Positions 52,001-60,445 of a stretch of 64,000 nt of DNA are shown one piece after another (position 1 is the first letter of the stretch; the number at the start of each line of letters is the position of its first letter). Position numbers and translations under genes: made by a program. A model generated the notes under the pieces. That model was not told the origin of the DNA. It did no database searches and saw nothing but the letters and a program-made list of their open reading frames with translations. This DNA comes from Actinophytocola xinjiangensis (GTDB lineage: Bacteria; Actinomycetota; Actinomycetes; Mycobacteriales; Pseudonocardiaceae), in assembly GCF_001921215.1 (NCBI RefSeq), contig NZ_MSIF01000019.1:62001-126000 (forward strand). The letters run 5' to 3'.

Positions 52001-53833
52001 TACGTCACCGTGCCTCCGGCCGAGGTGACCGACCCCGGCGGCACGATCAACCTGCACGCGGTGTTCCGCACCACCGCCGACAACCAGTTCACCGTCGACT
52101 CGTTCGACTTCGTCGGCAAGGGCGTGTCCAGCAACGCAGCGCCCTACGTCGCGGTGAACGCCACCCCGGCCAGCGGCCCCGCGCCGCTGGAGGTCGAGCT
52201 GACCACGACCGTGACCGACCCCGAGGGTGACGAACCGTTCACCTACGCGTGGGACCTCGGTGACGGCACGACCTCCACCGAGGCCAACCCGACCCACACC
52301 TACACCGAGACCGGCACCTACACCGCCGAGGTGACCGTCACCGACGCGGCCGGCCGCGCCAAGTCGGTGGCCACCCAGGTGGTGGTGAGCACGCCGCCGA
52401 TGCCGCCGATCGAGTGCGCCGACCCCGACGCCGCGGTCGATCCCAGCGACGAGTTCGACGGCGACCGGCTCGACGGCTGCCGGTGGGACTCGGTGCTGCG
52501 GCCCGACCTGTCGGCCATGCGGATGGCCGACGGGGTGCTCGGCGTGGACACGCTGCCCGGCGACATCAACGGCGGCGCCAACGACGACCCGAACAACTTC
52601 GTCCTGCGGGCCGCCCCCGGCGGTGACTGGACCCTGGAGACCCGGCTGCGGGCACCGCTGCACGAGCGGTACCAACTCGCCGGGCTCATGGTCCACGGCA
52701 GCGACGACGACTACGTCAAGTTCGACGTCGTCGCGTTCAACGGCGCCGGCTCGACCGTCGACCTGCGGGCGGAGCTGGTGTCGGAGAACGACGGCCAGTT
52801 CGGCAACGGCGGCAACCGGTCGGTCACCCTGGGCTCGGGCCCGGAGAGCGGCTGGTGGCACCTGAAGCTGACCAAGTCCGGCAACTCCTACAGCGGCTGG
52901 GTCAGCGACGGCGGCACCGAGTGGACCTCGCTGGGTGACGCGGTGACCAACGAGATCCCGAACCCGAAGTTCGGCCTGATGGCCATCGGACCACAGCAGA
53001 CCCAGGGCCCGGTGACCGTCGACTTCGACTGGTTCCGGGTGTCCGGTGTGGACACCGCGGCACCGGAGGTGGCGGCCGTCGTCTCGCCGGAGCCCGCCGA
53101 GTCCGGCTGGCACCTCGCCGCGCCGACGGTGACCCTCACCGCCGACGACGGCGCCGGTTCGGGCGTGGCCACCACCGAGTACCGGATCGACGGCGGTGAC
53201 TGGACCGCCTACACCGAGCCGTTCACCGTCCCCGGCGACGGCACGCACACCGTCGAGTACCGGGGTGCCGACCGCGCCGGCAACAGCTCACCGGTCGGCC
53301 AGGTCGAGGTGAAGGTCGACGCCACCGCACCCGCGCTGGCGGTCACCGGCCTCACCGACGGCGTGACCTACGGGCACAGCGAGGACCGGATCGTCGACTG
53401 GACCGCCACCGACGACGGGTCCGGTGTCGGTGAGGTCGCCGCGACGCTCGACGGCCAACCGGTCGCCAAGGGCGCCACCGTGGCGCTGCCAGGGCTGGCG
53501 TTGGGCGAGCACACGCTGGTCGTGCGCGCGCCGGACACCGCGGGGCACGTGACCGAACGGACGATCACCTTCACCGTGGGCACGTCGGTCACCGACCTGC
53601 AGGCCATGCTCGACCGGCTGCAGGCCGACAACCAGGTCGGCTGGCTGGCCGGCCTGGTGCTGGAGGCCCAGCTCGACCAGGCGCGCCGCGAGGTCGTGGC
53701 CGGGCGCACCGACCGCGCGATCCAGTTGCTGAACGCGTTCAGCGGTTCGGTCGCACTGCTGGTACCCGACGCGGAGGCCAAGGCGCTTCTGCGTGCCGAC
53801 GCGGCGGCCGTGGCGCGGGCACTGCGCGGCTAG
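49058..53833 (+). CDS. Secreted ThuA / sorbosone-dehydrogenase-like multidomain protein with PKD, CBM and FIMAH
   Basis: 1591 residues, ATG 49058, 62 bases after the epimerase gene. Signal ~1-29. ThuA-like domain ~34-256 (YVNNGGGIAAVHNATD, VWATAMGH). Sorbosone/glucose-dehydrogenase-like propeller ~272-700 (AMGFRNPFRFSVASDGTLHM, PGNYGWPYC, MDMKFGPDGALYMVEWGGGY). PKD ~705-788 (YAWNFGDGDTSTEANPSHVF), Ig-like region ~790-900, CBM6-like ~905-1022, second PKD ~1026-1111, a lectin-like DUF1349-type sandwich ~1131-1327, two Ig-like domains ~1340-1510, and a FIMAH-type C-terminal helical domain (~1512-1590, DLQAMLDRLQADNQVGWLAG). ThuA proteins act in 3-keto-trehalose/sucrose use in rhizobia. Probably a surface-acting glycan oxidation/processing machine. 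Confidence 0.88.
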   Translation: MHRPLLRTALGVLSASVLLSGLTPAAAAQADPEFRALLFTKVAQGAYRHDSIPAAVEMVTQLATENNFEVVHSEDSTVFNDADLATFDVVVMVQNGGMVWDTDAQRQAVRTYVNNGGGIAAVHNATDMNIEADFPWWDEFVNGGAHMTAHSAGGLTATTHRIDDVHPSTKDLPDRWDRPEEWYNFHPTMRGEVHSLLEVDEDTYDPGGEAMGTDHPISWCRDAEGGRVWATAMGHAISSYSEPLFRQHVLGGIQTAAGAVPADCSATMDAGFEKVTLDDTTKAPTALDITPDGRVFYTEILGQIRLWDPETGAVTTALDLPVYAGGEDGLTSLVVAPDFADTGHLYVYYSPPGDEEINRVSRFTVTGDTVDRASEVVLLDIPASRREEPGHTGGYLEFGPGGNLYIGVGDDTNPFQSSGYAPIDERDGRDLFDAQKTSANTNDLRGKILRVHPEADGTYTIPEGNMFAPGTDKTLPEIYAMGFRNPFRFSVASDGTLHMADYGPDAGGDNANRGPAGLVEWNVITEPGNYGWPYCVGNGIPFNDFDFATNTSGAKFDCANPVNDSPNNTGLTELPSAKPATVWYGNGANGNEFPEMGDGGEAPMAGPRYEYDPELDSDTKFPEFYDGKPLFYEWARNRMFLFNQDSDGGLLTIDPWYVSNTPLAPMDMKFGPDGALYMVEWGGGYGRDNPDSGVYRIDYTRGDRRPVAHGTASPSSGQAPLEVTFTGDESSDPEGEQVSYAWNFGDGDTSTEANPSHVFTENGVYNVQLTVSDPGGKTGISNMTVTVGNTAPTVDLAAPVHGGFFDFGDTVVFDSTITDPEEQTDCDSAVLRVSLGHDAHDHLIDTINACAGEFTTQHDEGHADANVFYTAESSYTDGGANGQPALTGRDLAVLQPKHKQAEYHSSSSGTAVQADTAAEAGKHVGEISDGDWIAFTPVNLHQIDGIAARVNGASAGGSIELRAGAPDGALVATIPVPASGGYVTVPPAEVTDPGGTINLHAVFRTTADNQFTVDSFDFVGKGVSSNAAPYVAVNATPASGPAPLEVELTTTVTDPEGDEPFTYAWDLGDGTTSTEANPTHTYTETGTYTAEVTVTDAAGRAKSVATQVVVSTPPMPPIECADPDAAVDPSDEFDGDRLDGCRWDSVLRPDLSAMRMADGVLGVDTLPGDINGGANDDPNNFVLRAAPGGDWTLETRLRAPLHERYQLAGLMVHGSDDDYVKFDVVAFNGAGSTVDLRAELVSENDGQFGNGGNRSVTLGSGPESGWWHLKLTKSGNSYSGWVSDGGTEWTSLGDAVTNEIPNPKFGLMAIGPQQTQGPVTVDFDWFRVSGVDTAAPEVAAVVSPEPAESGWHLAAPTVTLTADDGAGSGVATTEYRIDGGDWTAYTEPFTVPGDGTHTVEYRGADRAGNSSPVGQVEVKVDATAPALAVTGLTDGVTYGHSEDRIVDWTATDDGSGVGEVAATLDGQPVAKGATVALPGLALGEHTLVVRAPDTAGHVTERTITFTVGTSVTDLQAMLDRLQADNQVGWLAGLVLEAQLDQARREVVAGRTDRAIQLLNAFSGSVALLVPDAEAKALLRADAAAVARALRG

Positions 53834-53842
53834 CCGAGGTGC

Positions 53843-53898
53843 GGGGGCGGATGCCGGTCCGCCCCCGGCCCCGGGCCGGCTTGCCACCGGCCCGGGGC
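53843..53898. terminator. Two tandem hairpins
   Basis: First hairpin: 9-base perfect stem (53843-53851 with 53858-53866). Second: 12-base perfect stem (53868-53879 with 53887-53898) and 7-base loop. They follow the stop of the 1591-residue gene at 53833 and precede the end of the convergent kinase gene. Confidence 0.7.
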
Positions 53899-53986
53899 AC
53901 CGCCCGGTCCGTGTTTGTCCGGGAGTCGGTCACGTCCCAACCAACCATCAGGGTGCTGGAGCTACTCGCCCACCCGGCTGAGCCGC

Positions 53987-55513
53987 CTACAGGTGGGTGA
54001 CGGTGTCGATGAGCCAGGTGCCGTTCTGGTTGACCAGCCCGTAGCGGTGGCGTTCCCGCATCCGGCGGCCGTCCTTGTACACGTAGTCCAGCGTCACCTC
54101 GGCGGTCGAGCCCTGGCCGCTGGCCGCCGAGGCCCGCACGGACGCGACGGTGCCCCAGTAGCCGGTGTAGCCGCTCCAGCCGCCGGCGGGTGAGGTCTGG
54201 AACTTGGGCGTGAGCCGGGTCCAGGCCTGTTCGAGGCCGCCGGGCATCAGCGCGTAGTAGGAGGTGATCGCCGAGGCCGGGTCGGCCGGCGGCGCGGGCG
54301 TCTCCTTGGCCGGGGGCGCGCCGGAGGTCGCCGGGGCCTGCGCCGAGGTCGGCGGCGTGGCTGGCTCCGACGTCTGGTTGTCCGAAGTGGACGGTTCGTC
54401 CTCGTCGGTTCCGGCCGGCGGGTCGTCGGAGGCCGCCGGCACGTTGGGGGCCTGACCGGAGGCGTTCTCGTCGGCCGGCGGATCATCGTTGCCGGTGGCG
54501 TTGAGGGTGATCAGCGTCGTGGTCACCGCCACCACCACGCACAACGCGGCCAGCGCCAGGATCGGGCGCCACCGCCGCCGCCCGGCCGGCGGCGGGTCGG
54601 CGGGAGCCGCCGGGGCCGTCGCCGGCTCCGGCGCGGCGACCGGGGCGGGTGCGGCCACGGGCACGGCGGCTGGTACGGCGACCGGGGGCACCTCCCGTCC
54701 CTCGGCGATCTCGAACAGCCGTGCGCTCACCTCGGCGACGTTGGGCCGCTGCGCGGGATCGGCGGCCAGCAGGCTGGTCAGCAGCCCGGTCAGCGGGCCG
54801 GCCTTCTTCGGCGGCGTGAACTCCCCGGACGCGATCCGGTGCAGCAACAGCATCGGGTTCGCGCTGCGCCCGGCCGGCGGCCGGCCCTCCACCGCCGTGT
54901 AGAGCGTGGCGCCCAACGAGTACGCGTCGGCGGCGAAGGTCACGTCCTGCCCCCGGGCCACCTCCGGCGCCAGGTAGGCCGGCGTGCCGACGAACGTGCC
55001 GGTGCTGGTCCCGGTGACGTCCTCGACCACCCGCGAGACCCCGAAGTCGGTCAACTTCACCGTGTCGTTCTCACCGACGAGGATGTTGGCTGGCTTGATG
55101 TCGCGGTGCACCACGCCCCGGGCGTGCGCGGCGGCCAGCGCGGCCGCGACCTGCGCACCGATCCGCGCGACCTCGGCCGGCGGCAGCGTTCCCCGCTCGG
55201 ACAGCACCTGGGACAGGCTCGTCGACGGCAGGTACTCCATCACGATGTAGGGGCGGTCGTCGTCCTCGATGACGTCGTAGACGGCGATCACCTGAGGATG
55301 GTGCAACTTCGCCGCGATCCGGCCCTCGCGCATCGTCCGGCGGCGGATCTCGCCCAGCCGCGACTCGTCCAACGCGGGCGGCAGCAACACCTCCTTGACC
55401 GCGACCGTCCGCCGAAGCCGTTCGTCATGCGCCTGCCACACCACGCCCATGCCACCGCCACCGAGTCGCTCGGTCAGCCGGTACCGACCCGCGACAACCT
55501 GCCCTGCATCCAT
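53987..55513 (-). CDS. Membrane Ser/Thr protein kinase (PknB-type) with extracellular NTF2-like tail
   Basis: 508 residues from ATG 55513 (GGAG upstream); GTG 55531 would add six. Kinase domain ~6-265: GGGGMGVVW glycine loop, VAVKEVLL Lys, VVHRDIKPANILV, LTDFGVSRV, GTPAYLAPEVA. Then an Ala/Pro-rich juxtamembrane stretch, a transmembrane helix ~325-347 (ILALAALCVVVAVTTTLITL), a Pro/Thr-rich linker, and a ~95-residue extracellular domain (SAITSYYALMPGGLEQAWTR ... GTWLIDTVTHL) of NTF2-like type rather than PASTA repeats. Likely an envelope sensor. Divergent from the TIR-STAND gene by 100 bases. Confidence 0.93.
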   Translation of the reverse strand: MDAGQVVAGRYRLTERLGGGGMGVVWQAHDERLRRTVAVKEVLLPPALDESRLGEIRRRTMREGRIAAKLHHPQVIAVYDVIEDDDRPYIVMEYLPSTSLSQVLSERGTLPPAEVARIGAQVAAALAAAHARGVVHRDIKPANILVGENDTVKLTDFGVSRVVEDVTGTSTGTFVGTPAYLAPEVARGQDVTFAADAYSLGATLYTAVEGRPPAGRSANPMLLLHRIASGEFTPPKKAGPLTGLLTSLLAADPAQRPNVAEVSARLFEIAEGREVPPVAVPAAVPVAAPAPVAAPEPATAPAAPADPPPAGRRRWRPILALAALCVVVAVTTTLITLNATGNDDPPADENASGQAPNVPAASDDPPAGTDEDEPSTSDNQTSEPATPPTSAQAPATSGAPPAKETPAPPADPASAITSYYALMPGGLEQAWTRLTPKFQTSPAGGWSGYTGYWGTVASVRASAASGQGSTAEVTLDYVYKDGRRMRERHRYGLVNQNGTWLIDTVTHL

Positions 55514-55613
55514 TCCCTGCTCCACTGCCACTCGCTCGGGTTTACACCACCGGACGCGAACCGAGGTGACCGGGTACGTGACCGCCGACCCGTCGGGATG
55601 ACATCATCCGGGG

Positions 55614-56951
55614 GTGACCGGCGCCGACGTGCTGATCGTGAACTCCCGCGTCGACGAGTCATGGTCGGGTTGGGTGGCGGACGTGGCGCGGAACACCGGG
55701 CACCCGGTGTCCCGGCTCCAGGACGGGCTCGCGAACTTCCTCGACGTCGCCACCATCATCGACCGCGAAACCCGGGCGGCGGAACAGGTAGTGGTGCTGC
55801 TCTCCCGAACCGGGCCGGATTTTCTCGCCGAGGCCGTCGCCGCAGCGCACCGCACCGGCACCCCGCTCCTGCCGGTGCACGTCGACGACCGGCCCGCGTC
55901 CTACCCGCGTCCGCTCGGCCACCTGCCGGCCGTGGACCTCACCGGTGTCCCGCTCGCCACGGCCGCCGACCGGCTCCGCGCGGCCCTGGACGGTACGCAC
56001 ACCGGGCTGGTGCGGCCCAACCACGTGCGGCGCCCGCCTCCCACGACGGATCCTTTCGTGGGCCGGGAAAGCGAGCTGGCGCGGCTGCACACGGCGTTGT
56101 TCGCCGACCGCGCGGCCGTGGTCACCGGTGAGGACGGGATCGGCAAGTCCGCGCTGGCCGCCCGGTTCGTCCGGACCCACCGCGGCCGCTGGGAACACGT
56201 GCTGTGGTCCACCCCCGCGCGCTTCGCCGACGACCAGCTGCGTGCCATCACCCGGCCCAAGGGCCCGGCGCTGCTGGTGGTCGACGGCGCCCCGGACTAT
56301 CCGACCGTCCGCGACCGTCTCTGGCCGGTACTGCTCGACCGCGACCTGGTGAACGTGCTGGTCACCTCACGTGCGCCGGACTGGCCCGACCCGTTCCGCA
56401 CCGTCGCCCTCGGCCCGCTGGACCCGGAGTCCGCGCGCCGGCTGGCCGAGCACACCGTGCCGGGCCACTCCGCCGAGTGGCCGGAACTGGGCGAGGTCCC
56501 CGGCGCGGTGATCTCGGTCGCCGGTGCGAACCCGGGGGAGTTGGCCGCCGGCCGCGAGATCGCCCGGCTCGCCAGGTCCGCCGACCACGGCTTCCACTAC
56601 CTCGACACCGACGACCCCGCCGCCGTCGCCACGTTCGAGCGCGCGTTCCGCGAGGTCGCCGGGGACATCGAGCTGCTCTCGGCCGGCCGGCGCCCGTGGC
56701 GGCGCTGGTGGCGTCGGCGCACCGGCGCCACCGCCGAGGTCCCGGTTGGAGCGGCCGCCCGGCTGCTGGCCGCTCTGCGACCGGTGCCCGGGGCGGTCCT
56801 GACCATCGGCTCGACGGCCTTCGTCACGACCCCGGAGCGGGCCGGCACACCGATCGTCAGCCGCACCCTGACCGCCGCCGAACTGCGGAACTTCGAGCAG
56901 GGCCAACGCCTGCGCGCCGACCCGATCACCGCCGCCCTGGGCGAGGACTGA
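55614..56951 (+). CDS. TIR-STAND protein without an obvious sensor domain
   Basis: 445 residues from GTG 55614. Residues ~3-128 follow the actinobacterial TIR pattern: DVLIVNSRVDESWSGWVADV, AAEQVVVLLSRTGPDFLAE, LLPVHVDDRPASYPRPLG, AVDLTGV. The catalytic Glu of NAD-cleaving TIRs cannot be placed with certainty. Then an NB-ARC-like ATPase: FVGRESELARL, Walker A VVTGEDGIGKSALA (~164-177), Walker B ALLVVDGAPD (~221-230), VLVTSR sensor. After ~340 there is only a short basic region and ~90 residues, with no TPR or WD40 repeats, which normally follow. Possible phage-defence or signalling protein; truncated sensor or partner-dependent. Confidence 0.75.
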   Translation: MTGADVLIVNSRVDESWSGWVADVARNTGHPVSRLQDGLANFLDVATIIDRETRAAEQVVVLLSRTGPDFLAEAVAAAHRTGTPLLPVHVDDRPASYPRPLGHLPAVDLTGVPLATAADRLRAALDGTHTGLVRPNHVRRPPPTTDPFVGRESELARLHTALFADRAAVVTGEDGIGKSALAARFVRTHRGRWEHVLWSTPARFADDQLRAITRPKGPALLVVDGAPDYPTVRDRLWPVLLDRDLVNVLVTSRAPDWPDPFRTVALGPLDPESARRLAEHTVPGHSAEWPELGEVPGAVISVAGANPGELAAGREIARLARSADHGFHYLDTDDPAAVATFERAFREVAGDIELLSAGRRPWRRWWRRRTGATAEVPVGAAARLLAALRPVPGAVLTIGSTAFVTTPERAGTPIVSRTLTAAELRNFEQGQRLRADPITAALGED

Positions 56952-57130
56952 GCCTGTCGCACAGCGATGATCATCACACCCGACCGGCGGCGGCACGATC
57001 GCGCGTTCGTGGCGGGCCTGACCCTGCCGACCCACTGTGCGTGGGTACCCGTGCCCAGCCGCGGGAAACGCCCGGTGGTGCGGCCCTGCTGGAGTGGACA
57101 AGATCCGGGGATGTCGGCGACAGTCGAAGG

Positions 57131-58270
57131 GTGAGCGGAAGCAGACTGCCTCAGGTCGACAACGTGAAGACCGCGTTGGTGGCCTGGGTGATCGGGGCAC
57201 ACGCCCTGCTGGGCTACACCACCGTCGGCGGGTGGCCCTACGACGAGGTCAACGAGGTGTCCTTCGCTCCCGGCGTCGAGCTGGTGCTGGCCGCGCTGAT
57301 CGGGCCGTCCGGGCTGTTCGTCATCGGCGGCTTCTTCTTCCTGGCGGGGCTGTTCACGCCGCCCTCGCTGCGCCGCAAGGGCCTGTCCCGCTTCACCGCC
57401 GACCGCCTGCTGCGGCTCGGGCTGCCCTGGGCCGCCTCGGCGTTGCTGGTGTGGCCGCTGACGATGTGGCTGGCCTACCGGGTCGCCGGCCACGACGAGT
57501 CGGTCTGGTGGGTCGTCACCCACCGGTACCCGCTGCTGGACGCCGGGTCGCTGTGGTTCGCGTTCGTGCTGCTGATCTTCTCCCTGGTCTACGCGGTGTG
57601 GCGGACCCTGTCCCCGCCCGACGAGGACGCGCCGCCGCCGGGCATGGGCCTGCTGATGGTGATGGCGCTGGGCATCGCGGTCACCTCGTTCCTCGTGCGC
57701 CTGGTGTTCCCGGCCAAGAGCGGCCAGATCTTCGACCTGCACCTGTGGCAGTGGCCGCAGTGCGTGTTCATGTTCGTCCTCGGCCTGATCTGTGCGCGGC
57801 ACGGGTGGGCGCGGGAGGTGCCGGAGAAGATCCGCCGCTCCTCGACCACCATCGCCGTGATCACCGTCTGCCTGGTGCCGATCCTGGGTATCGCCGTCGG
57901 GATCACCGACCTGGCGGCCGACATCGGACCGTTCCTCGGTGGCTGGACCTGGCAGGCCGCCGCGACCGCGATCGTCGAAGGGATCCTGGTGGTGACCGGT
58001 TCGATCTGGCTGCTGGGCCTGGCCCAACGCCATCTCACCCAGAACGGCCGGCTGGCGAAAGCCTGCTCCCGGGCCGCGTTCCCCGCGTTCGTCATCCAGG
58101 GCCCGGTGCTGATCCTGCTGGCGCTGGCGCTGCGTCAGCTGGACGCGCCGGCCGAGGTGAAGGCGCCGCTGGTGGCCGGGCTCGCCCTGGTCAGCTCGTT
58201 CTGGCTGGGGTGGCGGCTGGTCTCGCGTACCCGCCCCGAGCCGGCGAAGGCGCCACGCCATGCCCGGTGA
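57131..58270 (+). CDS. Acyltransferase-3 (OafA-like) membrane protein
   Basis: 379 residues from GTG 57131. About ten transmembrane helices. The first segment VDNVKTALVAWVIGAHALLG resembles the usual R/N-x-x-D start of acyltransferase-3 proteins and has the His in GAH. Later PFWL-like segments and AFPAFVIQGPVLILLALAL are consistent. These enzymes transfer acyl groups to sugars, peptidoglycan or antibiotics across the membrane. Its end overlaps the glucarate dehydratase start by 11 bases, so the two share a transcript, though the functional link is unclear. Confidence 0.82.
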   Translation: MSGSRLPQVDNVKTALVAWVIGAHALLGYTTVGGWPYDEVNEVSFAPGVELVLAALIGPSGLFVIGGFFFLAGLFTPPSLRRKGLSRFTADRLLRLGLPWAASALLVWPLTMWLAYRVAGHDESVWWVVTHRYPLLDAGSLWFAFVLLIFSLVYAVWRTLSPPDEDAPPPGMGLLMVMALGIAVTSFLVRLVFPAKSGQIFDLHLWQWPQCVFMFVLGLICARHGWAREVPEKIRRSSTTIAVITVCLVPILGIAVGITDLAADIGPFLGGWTWQAAATAIVEGILVVTGSIWLLGLAQRHLTQNGRLAKACSRAAFPAFVIQGPVLILLALALRQLDAPAEVKAPLVAGLALVSSFWLGWRLVSRTRPEPAKAPRHAR

Positions 58271-59519
58271 CCCGATCCGCGAGGTCCGCGTCACGCCGGT
58301 CGCCTTCCGCGACGCGCCGCTGCTCAACGCCGTCGGCGTGCACGAGCCGTTCGCGCTGCGCGCGGTGGTCGAGGTGCTCACCGAGGACGGGGTCCTCGGC
58401 CTCGGCGAGACCTACGGCGACGCCGTGCACCTCGACCGATTACACCGGGCCGCCGCCGCGATCCGGGGCATGGACGTGTGGCAGGTCCACCGGATCGCCC
58501 GGCGGATCGCGGCCCTGCCGGCCGGCGGACCCGGCGGCGACGGCACCGCCGGCATGGTCAACGCCGCCACCGCCGACCGGGTCCTCTCGCCGTTCGAGGT
58601 CGCCTGCCTGGACATCCAGGGACGCACGACCGGCCGCCCGGTGACCGACCTGCTGGGCGGGGCGGTCCGCGACCGCGTCGAGTTCAGCGCCTACCTGTTC
58701 TACAAGTGGGCCGGCCACGGCGACACCGAGGACGAGTGGGGCGCCGCGCTGGACCCCGACGGGATCGTCGCGCAGGCCCGCCGGCTGGTCGACGAGTACG
58801 GGTTCGGCGCGCTCAAGCTCAAGGGCGGGGTGTTCCCGCCCGAGGAGGAGATCGCCGCGGTCCACGCGCTGCGCGCCGCGTTCCCCGACCGTCCACTGAG
58901 GATCGACCCGAACGCGGCCTGGTCGGTGCCGACCTCCGTCCGCGTCGGCCGGGAGCTGGCCGGGGTGCTGGAGTACCTGGAGGACCCCACCGCCGGCATC
59001 GACGGCATGGCGCGGGTCGCCCGGGAGGTCCCGATGCCGCTGGCCACCAACATGTGCGTGGTCGCCTTCGACCACCTGCGTCCGGCCGTGGCGGCCGGCG
59101 CGGTCGGCATCGTGCTGTCCGACCACCACTTCTGGGGCGGGCTGCGCCGCAGCGCCGGCCTGGCCGCCACCTGCGAGACGTTCGGCCTCGGCCTGTCGAT
59201 GCACTCCAACTCCCACCTCGGCATCAGCCTGGCCGCCATGACCCACCTCGCGGCCGCCACCCCGAACCTCACCTACGCCTGCGACACGCACTGGCCGTGG
59301 AAGGACCCCGCCGACGACGTCGTCGAGCCCGGCGTGCTGGGCTTCACCGACGGCGCCGTCACGGTCCCGACCGGCCCCGGTCTGGGCGTCGAACTCGACC
59401 GCGACGCGCTCGCCCGCCTGCACGAGCAGTACCTCACCTGCGGATACACCACCCGCGACGACACCGGCTACTACCGGCGCCGGTACCCGGGCTTCGACCC
59501 CACTGCGCCACGATGGTGA
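58260..59519 (+). CDS. gudD: Glucarate dehydratase (enolase superfamily)
   Basis: 419 residues from ATG 58260. Strong match to the glucarate dehydratase pattern: ALKLKGGVFPPEEEIAAVHA (KxK base motif), RIDPNAAWSV (metal Asp and Asn), PLATNMCVVAFDHLRPA, LSDHHFWGGLRRS, LGLSMHSNSHLGISLAAMTH, YACDTHWPWK. Converts D-glucarate (or L-idarate) to 5-keto-4-deoxyglucarate. In an operon with a 2-hydroxyacid dehydrogenase; the next pathway enzyme (kdgD/garL) is not in the window. Confidence 0.92.
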   Translation: MPGDPIREVRVTPVAFRDAPLLNAVGVHEPFALRAVVEVLTEDGVLGLGETYGDAVHLDRLHRAAAAIRGMDVWQVHRIARRIAALPAGGPGGDGTAGMVNAATADRVLSPFEVACLDIQGRTTGRPVTDLLGGAVRDRVEFSAYLFYKWAGHGDTEDEWGAALDPDGIVAQARRLVDEYGFGALKLKGGVFPPEEEIAAVHALRAAFPDRPLRIDPNAAWSVPTSVRVGRELAGVLEYLEDPTAGIDGMARVAREVPMPLATNMCVVAFDHLRPAVAAGAVGIVLSDHHFWGGLRRSAGLAATCETFGLGLSMHSNSHLGISLAAMTHLAAATPNLTYACDTHWPWKDPADDVVEPGVLGFTDGAVTVPTGPGLGVELDRDALARLHEQYLTCGYTTRDDTGYYRRRYPGFDPTAPRW

Positions 59520-59521
59520 CC

Positions 59522-60442
59522 ATGAACGCGCGGACCGTCGTACAGGTGTGCCCACTGCAGGAGTCGCTGGAACGGGCGCTGGAGCCCTATGAACCGGTGC
59601 GGCTGTTCGAACACCCCGACTACCTCGCCACCCACGGCGACCAGGTCGTCGCGGTGATGACCAGCTCCCGCCACGGCGTCACGCCCGAGCAGTTCGCGCT
59701 GATGCCCCGGCTGGGCGCGGTGGTGCACTTCGGCGTCGGCCACGAGGCGATCGACCTCGACCTGGCCCGCTCGCGGGGAGTGCTGGTGTCCAACACACCC
59801 GACGTGCTGTCGGACTGCGTGGCCGACCTGGCGGTCGGCGGGCTGATCGACGTGTTGCGCGGCCTGTCGGCGGCCGACCGGCTGGTCCGCTCCGGCGGCT
59901 GGACGTTCCCGCTGACCACGAAGGTCACCGGCCGGCGGGTCGGCATCCTGGGTCTTGGCCGCATCGGCCGGGCGATCGCCCGCCGGCTGACCGGGTTCGA
60001 CATGACGATCTCCTACCACTCGCGCCACGAGGTGACCGGCGTCCCGTACGCCTACGCGCCCTCGCCGCTGGCGCTGGCCCGCGAGGTGGACGTGCTGGTC
60101 GTGGCCGCCGCCGGGGGCGCCGGGACGCGCGCCCTGGTCTCGGCGGAGGTCCTGGCGGCGCTGGGGCCGCAGGGGTACCTGGTCAATGTGGCGCGCGGCA
60201 GCGTCGTCGACGAGCCGGCGCTGGTGTCCGCGCTGGTGGAGCGGCGGCTGGCCGGCGCGGCGCTGGACGTGTACGCCGACGAGCCGACCGTGCCGCCGGA
60301 GCTGCTGGGGCTGGACAACGTGGTGCTGTTCCCGCACATCGCCAGCGGCACCCGGGAGACCAGGCAGGCGATGGGGGAGCTGGCGCTGGCGAACCTGACG
60401 CGGTTCCTGACCGACGGCACGCTGGTCACGCCGGTCGGCTAG
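59522..60442 (+). CDS. D-isomer-specific 2-hydroxyacid dehydrogenase
   Basis: 306 residues from ATG 59522; ATG 59513 and GTG 59516 are in-frame alternatives that overlap the previous stop. Substrate domain (AVVHFGVGHEAIDLDLARSR), NAD motif VGILGLGRIGRAIARRL, catalytic Arg in NVARGSVVDE, Glu in YADEPTVP and His in LFPHIASGT. Reduces 2-keto acids such as glyoxylate, hydroxypyruvate or tartronate semialdehyde-type intermediates, which fits glucarate breakdown. Followed by a strong terminator. Confidence 0.91.
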   Translation: MNARTVVQVCPLQESLERALEPYEPVRLFEHPDYLATHGDQVVAVMTSSRHGVTPEQFALMPRLGAVVHFGVGHEAIDLDLARSRGVLVSNTPDVLSDCVADLAVGGLIDVLRGLSAADRLVRSGGWTFPLTTKVTGRRVGILGLGRIGRAIARRLTGFDMTISYHSRHEVTGVPYAYAPSPLALAREVDVLVVAAAGGAGTRALVSAEVLAALGPQGYLVNVARGSVVDEPALVSALVERRLAGAALDVYADEPTVPPELLGLDNVVLFPHIASGTRETRQAMGELALANLTRFLTDGTLVTPVG

Positions 60443-60445
60443 GTG

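Noticed and set aside
49037-53248. A 1403-codon open frame antisense to the ThuA fusion gene
   Set aside because: Low-complexity His/Arg/Val/Gly translation with no motif; the plus strand carries recognisable domains throughout.
56966-56975. 10-base palindrome GATGATCATC
   Set aside because: Lies just after the TIR-STAND gene with no promoter context; expected by chance at this length in 64 kb.
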